From Coprococcus comes ATCC 27758 (GTDB lineage Bacteria > Bacillota > Clostridia > Lachnospirales > Lachnospiraceae): 64,000 nucleotides of DNA. The DNA is taken from NCBI RefSeq assembly GCF_025149785.1, contig NZ_CP102277.1, forward strand, positions 682,001 to 746,000. The letters run 5' to 3'. Positions 24,732 to 34,172 of the stretch are shown here, one piece after another. How positions within the stretch are numbered: the first letter of the stretch is position 1; each line of letters begins with the position of its first letter. The notes under the pieces are model-generated. The model was given only the letters and a program-made list of their open reading frames with translations. It did not search any database and had not been told where the DNA came from. Both the position numbers and the translations under genes were made by a program.

Positions 24732-25946
24732 ATGGAACAGAAAACGTTGACTGTACCTGGACTTGCAGTCAGAAATCTGCGGCATCGAAGAGTCAGGACG
24801 ATGTTTCTGGCAGCACTGGTGCTGATTTTATCAGCAGCGCTGTTTACCAGCAGAGTATTGACAGAAAGTATGAAAACTTGTATTGATAAGACAGTAGATC
24901 GGATTGGGGCGGACGTGATCGTAGCACCGGGAGAATATGAATCAGATTTAAGCGATTCTCTATTTTCGGGAGGGTTGTGCAGTTTCTATTTTGAAAAGTC
25001 TTTGATGGATCAGGTGCAAAAGACGGATGGAATTGACAAAATTTCTCCACAGCTCTACATTGCATCACTAGATGCGGCATGTTGTTCAGTTCCGGTACAA
25101 ATTGTTGCTTTTGAACCGGAAAGTGATTTTATTGTACAGCCGTGGATGTCCGGAAGTAATGTGAGCGAATTGAAAAAGGGTCAGACTGTTGTTGGAAGCA
25201 AGATTACGGCAAAAGCGGGAGATAAAATTTCTTTCTTTGGACAGGAATATGAGGTTGCAGGAAAACTCGAAGAAACAGGAACCAGTTATGATAACTGCGC
25301 ATTCATGAATTTTGAGACGGCATATACATTATTTGACAGTTTTCAGATCAAGTATGTGACAGATCTTACAGAACCGCAGAAATATGTTTCCCTTCTGACG
25401 ATTCGGACGAAAGACGGAGCAGATCCGAAAGAAGTGGCGAATACGATCAACACAAAGATGAGAGATTCCGGGCTGAAAGCTTATACGGCAAAAGCAATGT
25501 CCGGAAAAGTTTCAGATACACTGGAACAGATGCAGTCTTACAGCGCGCTTCTGATCGGACTGTTGTTTTTAATGGCAGTCCTGGCACTGATCTGTATTTT
25601 TAACATTACTGTGAATGAACGTTTGAAGGAGTTTGGGGTACTACTTTCTATTGGTGCACGAAAAAGCCAGATTTTCCAGATGCTTCTTCTGGAAGCAGGA
25701 ATGATCGGTGTGCTTGGAGGATTTCTTGGAGTGGTGCTCTCCGGAGGAGGAATCCTGTTATTTAAAGACGTGATCATGGAAAGCATGAATATGCCGTATC
25801 TGAATGTGAATGTTTCCCAGTATGTGATTCTTGCATTACAGAGCCTGGGGCTTGCTGTTGGTGTCAGCCTTCTTGCCACCTTATATGCGGCAGTCAGAGC
25901 GAATCGTATGGAACCATATAAACTGATCCAGGAGGTGGAATCATGA
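24732..25946 (+). CDS. FtsX-like / MacB-type ABC permease
   Basis: A 404-residue protein: one N-terminal membrane helix (about 19-40), a large outer MacB-PCD-like domain (about 41-260) and three C-terminal helices (about 270-395) with the FtsX core (LKEFGVLLSIGARKSQIFQMLLLEAGMIG). Such proteins use ATP to move an outer domain rather than to import a solute. Its stop overlaps the ATPase start by 4 nt (ATGA). RBS AAGGAAGGAAAG is upstream. It could move a lipophilic substrate or help the adjacent membrane proteins. Confidence 0.88.
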   Translation: MEQKTLTVPGLAVRNLRHRRVRTMFLAALVLILSAALFTSRVLTESMKTCIDKTVDRIGADVIVAPGEYESDLSDSLFSGGLCSFYFEKSLMDQVQKTDGIDKISPQLYIASLDAACCSVPVQIVAFEPESDFIVQPWMSGSNVSELKKGQTVVGSKITAKAGDKISFFGQEYEVAGKLEETGTSYDNCAFMNFETAYTLFDSFQIKYVTDLTEPQKYVSLLTIRTKDGADPKEVANTINTKMRDSGLKAYTAKAMSGKVSDTLEQMQSYSALLIGLLFLMAVLALICIFNITVNERLKEFGVLLSIGARKSQIFQMLLLEAGMIGVLGGFLGVVLSGGGILLFKDVIMESMNMPYLNVNVSQYVILALQSLGLAVGVSLLATLYAAVRANRMEPYKLIQEVES

Positions 25947-26617
25947 TTGTAAAGACAGAAAATCTGAGTCGGGAATTTGTACGTGGAAAGAATCAGTTTT
26001 ACGCAGTAGACCACGTGAACCTGGAAGTGGAAGAAAAAGAACTGGTTGCGATCATGGGGCAGTCTGGAAGCGGAAAATCCACCCTCTTCCATATGCTGAC
26101 CGGGATCCTGAAACCGACAGAAGGAAAGATCACAGTGCTGGATCATGAGATTGAAAAAATGAATGACAGACAGTTATCGGTTCTGCGGGGAGGCGATCTT
26201 GGTTATATCATGCAGGGACAGAATCTTCTCCAGAATCTGACGGTCATGGAAAATATCCTGCTGCCGCTTTCGCTGGGGAAAAACCGGAAGCCGGATAAAG
26301 AAAGGATCACGTATCTGACGGAGCTTCTTGGGATTCAGAATATGCTTTCCGAATATCCGGCAAATCTGTCCGGCGGAGAGCAAAGGCGTGTGTCGATTGC
26401 AAGAACGTTTGCGCAGAATCCGAAACTGGTGGTTGCAGACGAACCCACCAGCAGTCTGGATATGGAAAATTCAGAGATCATTATGAAATATTTTCAGAAG
26501 ATGGCAAAGGAGGGGACAACGATTCTGGTCAGTACCCATGACAGGGAGTTTGTAAATTATGCCAACCGGTGTCTGTGGATGAAAAAAGGAAAATTAGAAA
26601 AAAGAGAATTGGAGTAA
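25943..26617 (+). CDS. MacB/LolD-type ABC ATPase
   Basis: A 224-residue ATPase with Walker A GQSGSGKST, signature LSGGEQRRVSIAR, Walker B LVVADEPTSSLD and H-loop STHD. It has the size and N-terminus of the MacB/LolD class and overlaps the FtsX-like permease gene by 4 nt, so the two form one complex. The next gene begins 4 nt after its stop. Confidence 0.92.
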   Translation: MIVKTENLSREFVRGKNQFYAVDHVNLEVEEKELVAIMGQSGSGKSTLFHMLTGILKPTEGKITVLDHEIEKMNDRQLSVLRGGDLGYIMQGQNLLQNLTVMENILLPLSLGKNRKPDKERITYLTELLGIQNMLSEYPANLSGGEQRRVSIARTFAQNPKLVVADEPTSSLDMENSEIIMKYFQKMAKEGTTILVSTHDREFVNYANRCLWMKKGKLEKRELE

Positions 26618-26621
26618 AGAG

Positions 26622-27842
26622 ATGCAGACCGAATTTATAAAGCTGGCAGTGATTTTTGTTGTCATTATGGTGATGGTTCTGGCAAAATTAAAGCTACGTG
26701 ATGCGATGATCGCTGCCATTTTGCTGACTGTGATCCTGTTTGGAATTCCGCTTGGGGATGCAGCAAAACTGATGGTACAGTCGGTTTATGAAAAGGATAC
26801 GCTGCTGGTGGTCGGAAGCTTTATTCTTGTAACCTTTTTGCAGCGGATCATGGAGAACCGGAAACTTCTGGAAAGAGCGGAGGTGGCACTGCAGAGACTT
26901 AGCGGAGACAGGCGTATGGTGTGTGTAATTGCGCCGGTGATCATTGGGTTCCTTCCGTCTGCAGGAGCTGTCAATATCTGTGGGGCGATCGTAGATAAGG
27001 CGACAGGAAAAGATCTGGATGTGGAAGAAAAGACGTTTGTGACCAGTTACTACCGCCATATTTCAGAAAGCTTTTCGCCGACTTATAATGCAATTCTGTT
27101 GGCGCTTTCCATTACAGCGGTATCAACCGGGCAATTTGTACTTTTTATGGCGCCGATGGTTGTGGTGCTTCTGGTACTGGGATATGTATTTTATTTGAGG
27201 AAGCTGTCGAAAGGATATGAAGTAGGTGAGGATGAAACGATTGACAAAAAAGAAGAATTCAAACAGCTTCTGTACTGTTTTTGGCCACTGGTGCTTTGTA
27301 TTGTGCTTGTGATCGCACTGAATCTTTCTGTGATCAAGGTACTGCCGTTTATTATTGTGCTTTCGATTATTGTATATCGGTTAAGTCTGAAGGAAGTGCT
27401 GGATTTTGCAAAGACATCGGTAGAGTGGAGAATCATCTTCAATACGATCATTCTGATGATGTTCAAGAACATTCTTACCTATACAGGGGCAATCGGAAAA
27501 CTTCCGGATTTGTTTGCCGGATCTGCAATTCCACAGTTTGCGGCATTTGGAATCATTATGTTTCTTGGAACGATCATCAGTGGAGCCAATTCTATGATTG
27601 TGCTATTGATTCCGCTGGCATTTGCAAGCATACCGCATGCAGGAGCCGGACTTCTGGTGTACCTGATGGCACTTTCTTATGCGGCAATGCAGATTTCGCC
27701 GACACACATCTGCCTTGCGATCATTACGGAATATTTCCAGGTGTCCTGGGGACAGTTGATGAAGAAGACAATCCCGGTTATTGTGGTGTTTGTAGTGATC
27801 CTGACAGGGTATTATGTATTGCTGAGTGGATTTGGAATATAG
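26622..27842 (+). CDS. DUF401 family integral membrane protein
   Basis: A 406-residue polytopic protein with about 10-11 hydrophobic helices, resembling the DUF401/TIGR00529 branch of ion-transporter-superfamily proteins. The polar loop DLDVEEKTFVTSYYRHISESFSPTYNAILLALS and the C-terminal MQISPTHICLAI motif are typical. It probably transports an organic anion, but no substrate is known to me. It is part of the FtsX/MacB operon. A strong terminator follows. Confidence 0.8.
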   Translation: MQTEFIKLAVIFVVIMVMVLAKLKLRDAMIAAILLTVILFGIPLGDAAKLMVQSVYEKDTLLVVGSFILVTFLQRIMENRKLLERAEVALQRLSGDRRMVCVIAPVIIGFLPSAGAVNICGAIVDKATGKDLDVEEKTFVTSYYRHISESFSPTYNAILLALSITAVSTGQFVLFMAPMVVVLLVLGYVFYLRKLSKGYEVGEDETIDKKEEFKQLLYCFWPLVLCIVLVIALNLSVIKVLPFIIVLSIIVYRLSLKEVLDFAKTSVEWRIIFNTIILMMFKNILTYTGAIGKLPDLFAGSAIPQFAAFGIIMFLGTIISGANSMIVLLIPLAFASIPHAGAGLLVYLMALSYAAMQISPTHICLAIITEYFQVSWGQLMKKTIPVIVVFVVILTGYYVLLSGFGI

Positions 27843-27880
27843 AAAATATGCTATATTTTTAGCAAAAGAGAAAAGAGTAT

Positions 27881-27937
27881 AATTGCAAGAAGCCCGTCAG
27901 CAGATTTTAAAATCGTGCTAACGGGCTTCTTGCAATT
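27881..27937. terminator. Bidirectional terminator between convergent operons
   Basis: AATTGCAAGAAGCCCGT (27881-27897) pairs perfectly with 27921-27937; an inner GATTTTAAAATC palindrome extends it. T-rich or A-rich flanks on both sides fit termination in both directions. Confidence 0.85.
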
Positions 27938-27979
27938 ATTATATTTAGGTAACGGTTTTAGTATTGGATTGATAATATT

Positions 27980-30160
27980 TTACATAATCTTCGTCTCTTC
28001 CAGCTTCTCAGAGAACGCCTCGTTCACCTTAATGATCGGCTTTCTAAGCACCAGTCCCACGATCAGGGACACCACAAGGAAGATACAAAGCTTTCCAAGA
28101 TCGATCCAGTAATCCATACCGTAAAGCCCACCGACAGCTTCACGCAGGGCTGCCATACTGTGGGTAAACGGCAGTAGCGGATATACCGCTTTGAAGAATC
28201 CCGGGGCAACCTCGATCGGGAAAGTTCCGCCGGTTCCGGCTACCTGCATAACCAGAAGTACGACACTGACCGCTTTTCCGATATCTCCGAAGGAGACAGT
28301 CAGCGTGTAAATGATGTTGACATATACGATGCTGGATACCCATCCGGCAAGGAGAAAGAGGAACGGGTGCTCGCACTGGATGCCAAGGTAGAACAGATCA
28401 CCGAGGCAGATCAGAGTACTCTGCAAAAGTCCGAGGATCAGGAAGATAAGGTATCTTCCAAGGTAAATCTGATGGAGCTTCAGATGCTTAAGTCCGGTGG
28501 TGCCGTTTTCGGATACAGTGACCTTGAGCATGGCAACCAGGACAATTCCGCCGATCCAGATGGAAAGTGTGGAGTAGAATGGTGCCATGGAAGAACCGTA
28601 ATTTTCAATCGGGTACACTTTGTTGGTCTTCAGCTCTACCGGGGCGGCGAGGAAGGAACTGATACTGTCCTTATCACCGGAAATCAGATCTTCCAGTTCG
28701 GAAAAATCGCCGGTTGCTTCCATCTGACCAAGTCTGGAGGTGGTATCTGTGATCTTTGAGGCAGCCGTTTTCAAAAGCTCAGAAGAGGTTTCCAGAGCCT
28801 TCTGGATCTGCGACAGATCAGAACCTGCGGAAGAAGCAAGCGTATAGATTCCATCTGCACTTTCGCCAAGCTGGGAGAGCAGTTCGGATAAATCTTTTTT
28901 CGTGGAACCAAGAGAGCCGGACAGCTGTTTTAAAGAAGCAGATACATTGGTTTCATAGTCGGATTTGACAGCTGCAATTCCGGAAATACTGGAGCTGATC
29001 AGATCATCCAGCTCTTTTTTAGAGGTTGTTACATTGCCTGCTGTATCCCGCAGAGAGGAAGCTGCGTTCGTGAGTTTATCACGAAGTTCTTCCTGAACCG
29101 CAATGGAATCGTCTAATTTAGCAAGAATCGGTGCGGTAAGATCAGACAGCTCCGGGTGTGCATCTGCAATCTGTGCAATGCTGTCACGGATTCCCTGGTA
29201 AGACTGTACGATCGCATTGACGCGGCTTCCAAGAAGATCAAGAGTGCTGGCAACAGAAGAAGCATCCTGTGACTGCGACTGGAATGCCTGATCGATGGTC
29301 TGCGACATCTGCTCGTAAAAGCTTTTGGTAGAGGTCAGCGCAGTATTGATTCCGTCTGTAGCTCCGTCCAGAGTTTCCTGAATCCCGGAGAAGGACTGCT
29401 GTGTACCGGAAAGCGTATCTGCATTTGCAGAAGCCTGTTCTTTCGTTGCTTTTAAGAATTCGGCAGTTGTGTCCAGAAGCTGCTGCGCAGAATCGGTCAT
29501 CTGTGAGAAGGAATGCAGTGTCGTCGAAGAAGCAGACAGATCAGAACCGATTTTATTCAGGTTTGTGATCAGTGTACCTGCAAGCTCATCCGAATCCCTG
29601 GAGTCTGCGGTATTTGCAACAGTCTGAAGCGCGGTCAGCACCGTATCGGAAATGGTTTCGATAAACACTTCGTTGACCTGTGTCTGGACTGCGGTTGCTC
29701 CTTTGTCTGTTACCTTCGGCGCAATGGCATTTTCTTTTGCATTGGAGTAATAGGTAATCTCCGGTTTTTTAATATCACTGGAAAATACACTCATCAGGTT
29801 CGTACTGAAATCTTCCGGGATTACAATTGCTGCGTAATATTCTCCGGATTTTACACCCTTCATTGCTTTGCTTTTGGTCGTAAATACCCAGTTGAGCTGT
29901 GTATTCTCCCGAAGAGCAGACAATACCTGATCGCCAAGATTCAGCTGGAGCGGGATCAGGTTTCCGGTATAGCCTTCATCTACGCTTGCTACGGCAACCT
30001 TCAGATTCCCCGTATTCCCATAGGGATCCCAGCTTGCCGCAATGTTGAACCATGCATAAAGGCAGGGAACCACTGTGACGCCGAGAACGACGATCAGCGC
30101 AATGACATTTGTTCTTATTTTCCGGATATCTCTTGTGAAGATGGTCCATATATTTCTCAT
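27980..30160 (-). CDS. YhgE/Pip family membrane protein (second of pair)
   Basis: A 726-residue protein: N-terminal membrane helix (about 20-40), a large outer coiled-coil domain (about 41-510, rich in Ser, Asp, Gln with regularly spaced Leu) and about five or six C-terminal helices (about 535-710). This is the topology of Pip (phage infection protein)/YhgE and of EsaA-type proteins. The VLGVTVVPCLYAWFNIAASWDPYGNT start is diagnostic. It overlaps the preceding yhgE-like gene by 4 nt, so the two probably form a heteromer. Biological role of this class is unsettled: phage receptor, secretion-linked, or lipid/solute export. Confidence 0.87.
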   Translation of the reverse strand: MRNIWTIFTRDIRKIRTNVIALIVVLGVTVVPCLYAWFNIAASWDPYGNTGNLKVAVASVDEGYTGNLIPLQLNLGDQVLSALRENTQLNWVFTTKSKAMKGVKSGEYYAAIVIPEDFSTNLMSVFSSDIKKPEITYYSNAKENAIAPKVTDKGATAVQTQVNEVFIETISDTVLTALQTVANTADSRDSDELAGTLITNLNKIGSDLSASSTTLHSFSQMTDSAQQLLDTTAEFLKATKEQASANADTLSGTQQSFSGIQETLDGATDGINTALTSTKSFYEQMSQTIDQAFQSQSQDASSVASTLDLLGSRVNAIVQSYQGIRDSIAQIADAHPELSDLTAPILAKLDDSIAVQEELRDKLTNAASSLRDTAGNVTTSKKELDDLISSSISGIAAVKSDYETNVSASLKQLSGSLGSTKKDLSELLSQLGESADGIYTLASSAGSDLSQIQKALETSSELLKTAASKITDTTSRLGQMEATGDFSELEDLISGDKDSISSFLAAPVELKTNKVYPIENYGSSMAPFYSTLSIWIGGIVLVAMLKVTVSENGTTGLKHLKLHQIYLGRYLIFLILGLLQSTLICLGDLFYLGIQCEHPFLFLLAGWVSSIVYVNIIYTLTVSFGDIGKAVSVVLLVMQVAGTGGTFPIEVAPGFFKAVYPLLPFTHSMAALREAVGGLYGMDYWIDLGKLCIFLVVSLIVGLVLRKPIIKVNEAFSEKLEETKIM

Positions 30161-32697
30161 TCGTCTTTTCCCTCCTTTACTTTTTTAAGAAATTCTTCTT
30201 CAGACAGATGGATATAGGAAAGCTGTCTGGAGGTCTTGTCGTGAATATATTCTACACAGATCAGATAGACGGCGAGTACGATCAGGGAAATGATCCACAG
30301 TGTCAGGTATACGATCTTGGATTCCAGGCCGAACATCAGAAGAAGAAAGATCAGCGGAATTACAAGAATCAGGATAAAACCGGTACGGATCAGCTTTGGA
30401 TACCGTTTTTCGAACCGGTTGGCACGTTGGATAAAATCAGCCCGTCCGTCTTCGTCCTGCATCATGGTTTTCATCATCAGTGTAAGCTGTGGGCGGGAGA
30501 GCTCACCGGTTGCAGTCTCTCCCAGCATCAGGTCTGTCTCGGCAAGACGTTTGTCGAACAGATGGTTCAGATTCATCAGAAGTGGTCTCAGTACCAGTCC
30601 GATGAAGAATGCAAGGAGAAGGAAAAGCAGCAGGGTCAGCAGATCCTTTGCGTAGTTATTTTTGTAAAATCCGGCAATACACTCACGCATAGCGCCAATT
30701 CCGTAAGAGAACGGCAGAAGCGGATGCAGTCTCTGGAAAAAGACCGGTGTCATCTCGATCGGATAGGTTCCGGAAGAACCAGGGATCTGCAGGATGACCA
30801 GGACAACGGCAAGCGCTTTTCCAATGTGCTTGAAGGTCAGCGCCATTGCATAGATCAGATTGACATACACAAAGGAGCAGAGCATACCAGCGCACACAAA
30901 TGCAACCGGGTGGACACACTGTACTTTCAGAAGCAGCAGATCTCCTATGCACACAATAAATCCCTGGATCAGTCCGACCACGACAAAGAGCATCCAACGT
31001 CCGAAATAAGCAGTTGTCGGAGTAAAACGGGAAATGGTTTCGTCTTTGTCTACTTCCTGTTTCAGGATGGATACCAGGATCAGTCCGCCAACCCAGAGTG
31101 CCAGATTAGTGTAGAACGGAGTCATTCCGGAACCGTAATTTTCCACATCATAAAGTACCTTTGAATTGATCGAAACCGGTGAGGACATAAAATCAGAAAT
31201 GGAATCTGAGTCGATGCCTTCCAGTGAGATCAGATGCTGGTAGGTTTCGGAACTCTGCAGAGCTTTTAGGTCAGCGGCAATATTTTCCAGAGCAGTATCT
31301 ACGCTTTCAAGAGTTCCTCCGGTCTGACCAAGTGCGTCTGCACTTTCGTTTAAACTGCTCTTTAACTGGGTAAGGATCACCTTTAACTGTGTGATCGTCG
31401 GATTTACCCCGGTTAAAGTAGAAGAAAGGCTTCCGCTCAATGTGGCAAGCCCGTCAAGTGACTGGTTCAACTGTGGCAGAAGCGACTGGTTCAGACTGCT
31501 TCTGTAATTCTGCAGAGACTGTCGGTTCTGGGCAGTGAGTGTCTCAAGAGAACTTCTGGTATTGCTTGCTGTAGTCAGTGCATTTCCTATGCTGGAATTG
31601 CTGTTCCCAAGAGAATCAATGAGTTCCTGAAGAGAATCATTCTGTGCCTGGAGTTCTGCAATTTTTTCGCTGACGATACCGGACAGGGAAGAATCACTTC
31701 CAATCTGCTGCTGAAGGGCGGCAAGCTTTTCCAGAATTTCTGCATTTTTCTTATTTAAAGAGCTGGCAGAAGAAATACTGTCTCCGATCGCAGTGTTGAC
31801 CTGTGTGGCTTTTGTCTCAAAAGTTCCGAGCTTTAAGGCTGCGGAAGTATAGACATTATTTAAAAGTGTTTCGCCATCTGACAGGCTGGTAGAAAATTCT
31901 GTGGAAAAGGTTCCGATTGCTGTCCGGCTGGTGGCAAGCAGATCTGATGAATCTGCAAGGGCAGCAGAACCGGAAGAGGCAACAGCATTTACAGAGTCCA
32001 GTGTTTTCAGAGTGTCATCGATCAAAGAACCGGAATCTTTTACCGTAGCCTGGAAATCCTTCAGGGCGTTCTGATAGTCAGCAAGATTCTTACGGGTATC
32101 GGTAAGCGCCTGCATCAGCGTAGAATTTGTTCCGTCAAGCTTGCCGGTCAGTGTACCGGCCGATTTCTGCACGATCTTCGCAATGGAGTCAGCGGCAACG
32201 GACGAAAAGGTGTCATTGATCTGCTGCTGGATCGTGCTTGCGCCGGTGGCGGTGATCTTCGGAGCAATCGCGTTTTTCTTTTCATTAATATAATAGTCGA
32301 GCTGCGGCTGTTTTAAATCCCCGGAAAGGATGCTGAGGAGAGACTCGCTGAAATCCTCCGGGATTACAATGGCAGCGTAGTATTTGCCGGAACGGACACC
32401 GCTTTTGGCTTTCTTTTCATCAACAAAGGTCCAGCCAAGCTGGTGATTTTTTTTCAGATTCTGTACGATGGTGTCTCCGGCATTCAGATCCATGGAGTCT
32501 GTATGACCACCGGTGTCACAGTTGGCAATCGCCACTTTTACATTTTTTGTATTGCCGTAGGGATCCATGTTGGCGGCAATGTTGAACCATGCATAGAGAG
32601 AAGGGAGAATGCAGACTCCCACCATGACGAGAGCAGCAGCAGGGCTACGTAAGAGTCTCTTTAAATCTCTCTGAAATATTTGAAGCACTTTCTTCAT
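30157..32697 (-). CDS. YhgE/Pip family membrane protein (first of pair)
   Basis: An 846-residue relative of the downstream gene, with the same start pattern (GVCILPSLYAWFNIAANMDPYGNT), outer coiled-coil domain and C-terminal helices. It has an extra cytoplasmic/membrane tail (about 725-846) with two further helices. ATG 32697 is chosen because AGGAGG lies just upstream; the frame extends further but without a ribosome site. The stop overlaps the next start (ATGA). The transcript is divergent from the PucR gene. Confidence 0.87.
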   Translation of the reverse strand: MKKVLQIFQRDLKRLLRSPAAALVMVGVCILPSLYAWFNIAANMDPYGNTKNVKVAIANCDTGGHTDSMDLNAGDTIVQNLKKNHQLGWTFVDEKKAKSGVRSGKYYAAIVIPEDFSESLLSILSGDLKQPQLDYYINEKKNAIAPKITATGASTIQQQINDTFSSVAADSIAKIVQKSAGTLTGKLDGTNSTLMQALTDTRKNLADYQNALKDFQATVKDSGSLIDDTLKTLDSVNAVASSGSAALADSSDLLATSRTAIGTFSTEFSTSLSDGETLLNNVYTSAALKLGTFETKATQVNTAIGDSISSASSLNKKNAEILEKLAALQQQIGSDSSLSGIVSEKIAELQAQNDSLQELIDSLGNSNSSIGNALTTASNTRSSLETLTAQNRQSLQNYRSSLNQSLLPQLNQSLDGLATLSGSLSSTLTGVNPTITQLKVILTQLKSSLNESADALGQTGGTLESVDTALENIAADLKALQSSETYQHLISLEGIDSDSISDFMSSPVSINSKVLYDVENYGSGMTPFYTNLALWVGGLILVSILKQEVDKDETISRFTPTTAYFGRWMLFVVVGLIQGFIVCIGDLLLLKVQCVHPVAFVCAGMLCSFVYVNLIYAMALTFKHIGKALAVVLVILQIPGSSGTYPIEMTPVFFQRLHPLLPFSYGIGAMRECIAGFYKNNYAKDLLTLLLFLLLAFFIGLVLRPLLMNLNHLFDKRLAETDLMLGETATGELSRPQLTLMMKTMMQDEDGRADFIQRANRFEKRYPKLIRTGFILILVIPLIFLLLMFGLESKIVYLTLWIISLIVLAVYLICVEYIHDKTSRQLSYIHLSEEEFLKKVKEGKDE

Positions 32698-32901
32698 GTG
32701 AACCTCCTGTGTAATGTCGTTAATAGTGCCAGTATTGAGCATAGTATAGCAAAAAGTGTGGAAAAAATCCATGAGAAAAAATGACGTTCGGTCAGAAACA
32801 CAATCTGGATAAAGTTAAGCGTAAGATGATATTTGAAAAAACAGTGTTTTATGATATTCTATATTTATCTATAATACAAATAAAAAAGGGTGGAATAGAA
32901 A

Positions 32902-34125
32902 GTGTCAATAAAAGTAAAAGAGGTATTAGAGCTGGCACAGTCGAAAGGATGTACATTAGCAGCCGGAGAAGGTGGAATGGATAGGATTGTTCGCTTTGTG
33001 GATTGTATGGAAATACCAGATATGAAAGCATGGATGCGCCCAAATGTTTTGTATATTACAACTGGATATGCATATAGTGACACAAAAGAAGAAATAATGA
33101 ATCTGATAAGAAATTTGTATGAAGCAAAGGCAGCTGCGCTCGCGACAAAATATAGATATATTGGTTGTTTTTTGGATGATGCGATCAAACTGGCTAATGA
33201 ATTACAGTTCCCAATCATTTTGTGGCCGGAAGATTTGCCTTTCATAGAAATGAATTATCTTGTGATGGAGGCATTGATAAAATCACAGAACAATTTGATG
33301 GATACCATTTATTCTCGAATTGAAAAATATAACCGTCGGGAAATGGATAAAAGATTGTTTATTGATCTTTTGACAGGAAATATCACATGTAATGAAGAAG
33401 GAAACTATCGGATCGAAGAACAAAAATGGCCATCACCTCCGTACCAGATCGTTTATATTGAAATTGATGGAATTAAACAAAAATTACATGAACTACAGGA
33501 AGAGATTGTTCATGAAAAAATTGAGAAAATCGAAAATATGATAAAAGAATCTTTTGGCGAGGAAAAAGTAATTGTTTTGTCGAATAATGATAATTTTCAA
33601 TGCATATTAAAACGGACAAAAGAGAAAACTATAACGAAAGAGTATTTCGAGAAGATTCAGAAAAATATTTCGGAAAAGACAGGATATACTGCAGCGATAG
33701 GTGTTTCGAGAGTAGAAAATTCCTACCAACGTTTCGGAAAGGCTTATCAGGATGCAAGGGATGCAGTAGAAATTGCAGTGTGCCAGGAATTCAATTCAAA
33801 AGTACTTTGTATAGAAGATGCAGGCTTTTGGAGAATCATGAAAGAAATCAGTAAGCATGAGATGTGTCAGGAGTTTATGGAGGACAAGTTGAATGCATTT
33901 ATTGAATATGATCAAGAAAATGAAAGTGAACTTTTAGAAACGCTGGAAGTTCTCGTGAATAATTTAGGGGCAAGAAATGTAACAGCAAATGCACTTCATT
34001 TGCATCGAAATACTTTGATATACAGAATTAAAAAAATTGAAAACCAGACAGGATATGATTTGTCAGATCCGAATAGTATTCTTGAGATAGCGCTTGCGCT
34101 TCGAATAAAGAAATTTTTGAAATAA
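32902..34125 (+). CDS. PucR family transcriptional regulator
   Basis: A 407-residue regulator starting at GTG 32902 (AAAGGGTGG upstream). Residues about 5-125 form the PucR N-terminal domain (VLELAQSKGCTLAAGEGGMDRIV), a GGDEF-like middle section follows, and the C-terminus carries the PucR/CdaR helix-turn-helix (LVNNLGARNVTANALHLHRNTLIYRIKKIENQTG). Relatives control purine, amino-acid or glycolate use. Neighbouring genes (DUF1177, DUF3100, M20 hydrolase) suggest it senses their substrate. It is unusually AT-rich compared with the YhgE genes beside it. Confidence 0.88.
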   Translation: MSIKVKEVLELAQSKGCTLAAGEGGMDRIVRFVDCMEIPDMKAWMRPNVLYITTGYAYSDTKEEIMNLIRNLYEAKAAALATKYRYIGCFLDDAIKLANELQFPIILWPEDLPFIEMNYLVMEALIKSQNNLMDTIYSRIEKYNRREMDKRLFIDLLTGNITCNEEGNYRIEEQKWPSPPYQIVYIEIDGIKQKLHELQEEIVHEKIEKIENMIKESFGEEKVIVLSNNDNFQCILKRTKEKTITKEYFEKIQKNISEKTGYTAAIGVSRVENSYQRFGKAYQDARDAVEIAVCQEFNSKVLCIEDAGFWRIMKEISKHEMCQEFMEDKLNAFIEYDQENESELLETLEVLVNNLGARNVTANALHLHRNTLIYRIKKIENQTGYDLSDPNSILEIALALRIKKFLK

Positions 34126-34154
34126 AAGATGCCTTTTCAGGGCATCTTTTATTT
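34120..34154. terminator. Bidirectional terminator between PucR and DUF1177 genes
   Basis: AAATAAAAGATGCC (34120-34133, overlapping the pucR stop) pairs with GGCATCTTTTATTT (34141-34154); A and T runs on either side serve both convergent genes. Confidence 0.85.
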
Positions 34155-34172
34155 CAAAATAGTATATATCTA

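Noticed and set aside
27281-27862. A 193-codon frame overlapping the DUF401 gene in another frame
   Set aside because: DUF401 is full length with good ribosome site; the alternative is Cys/His-rich noise.
29513-31164. Plus-strand open frames of 234 and 318 codons opposite the YhgE/Pip genes
   Set aside because: They mirror the reading frames of well-supported proteins, contain no domain and have no proper ribosome site.
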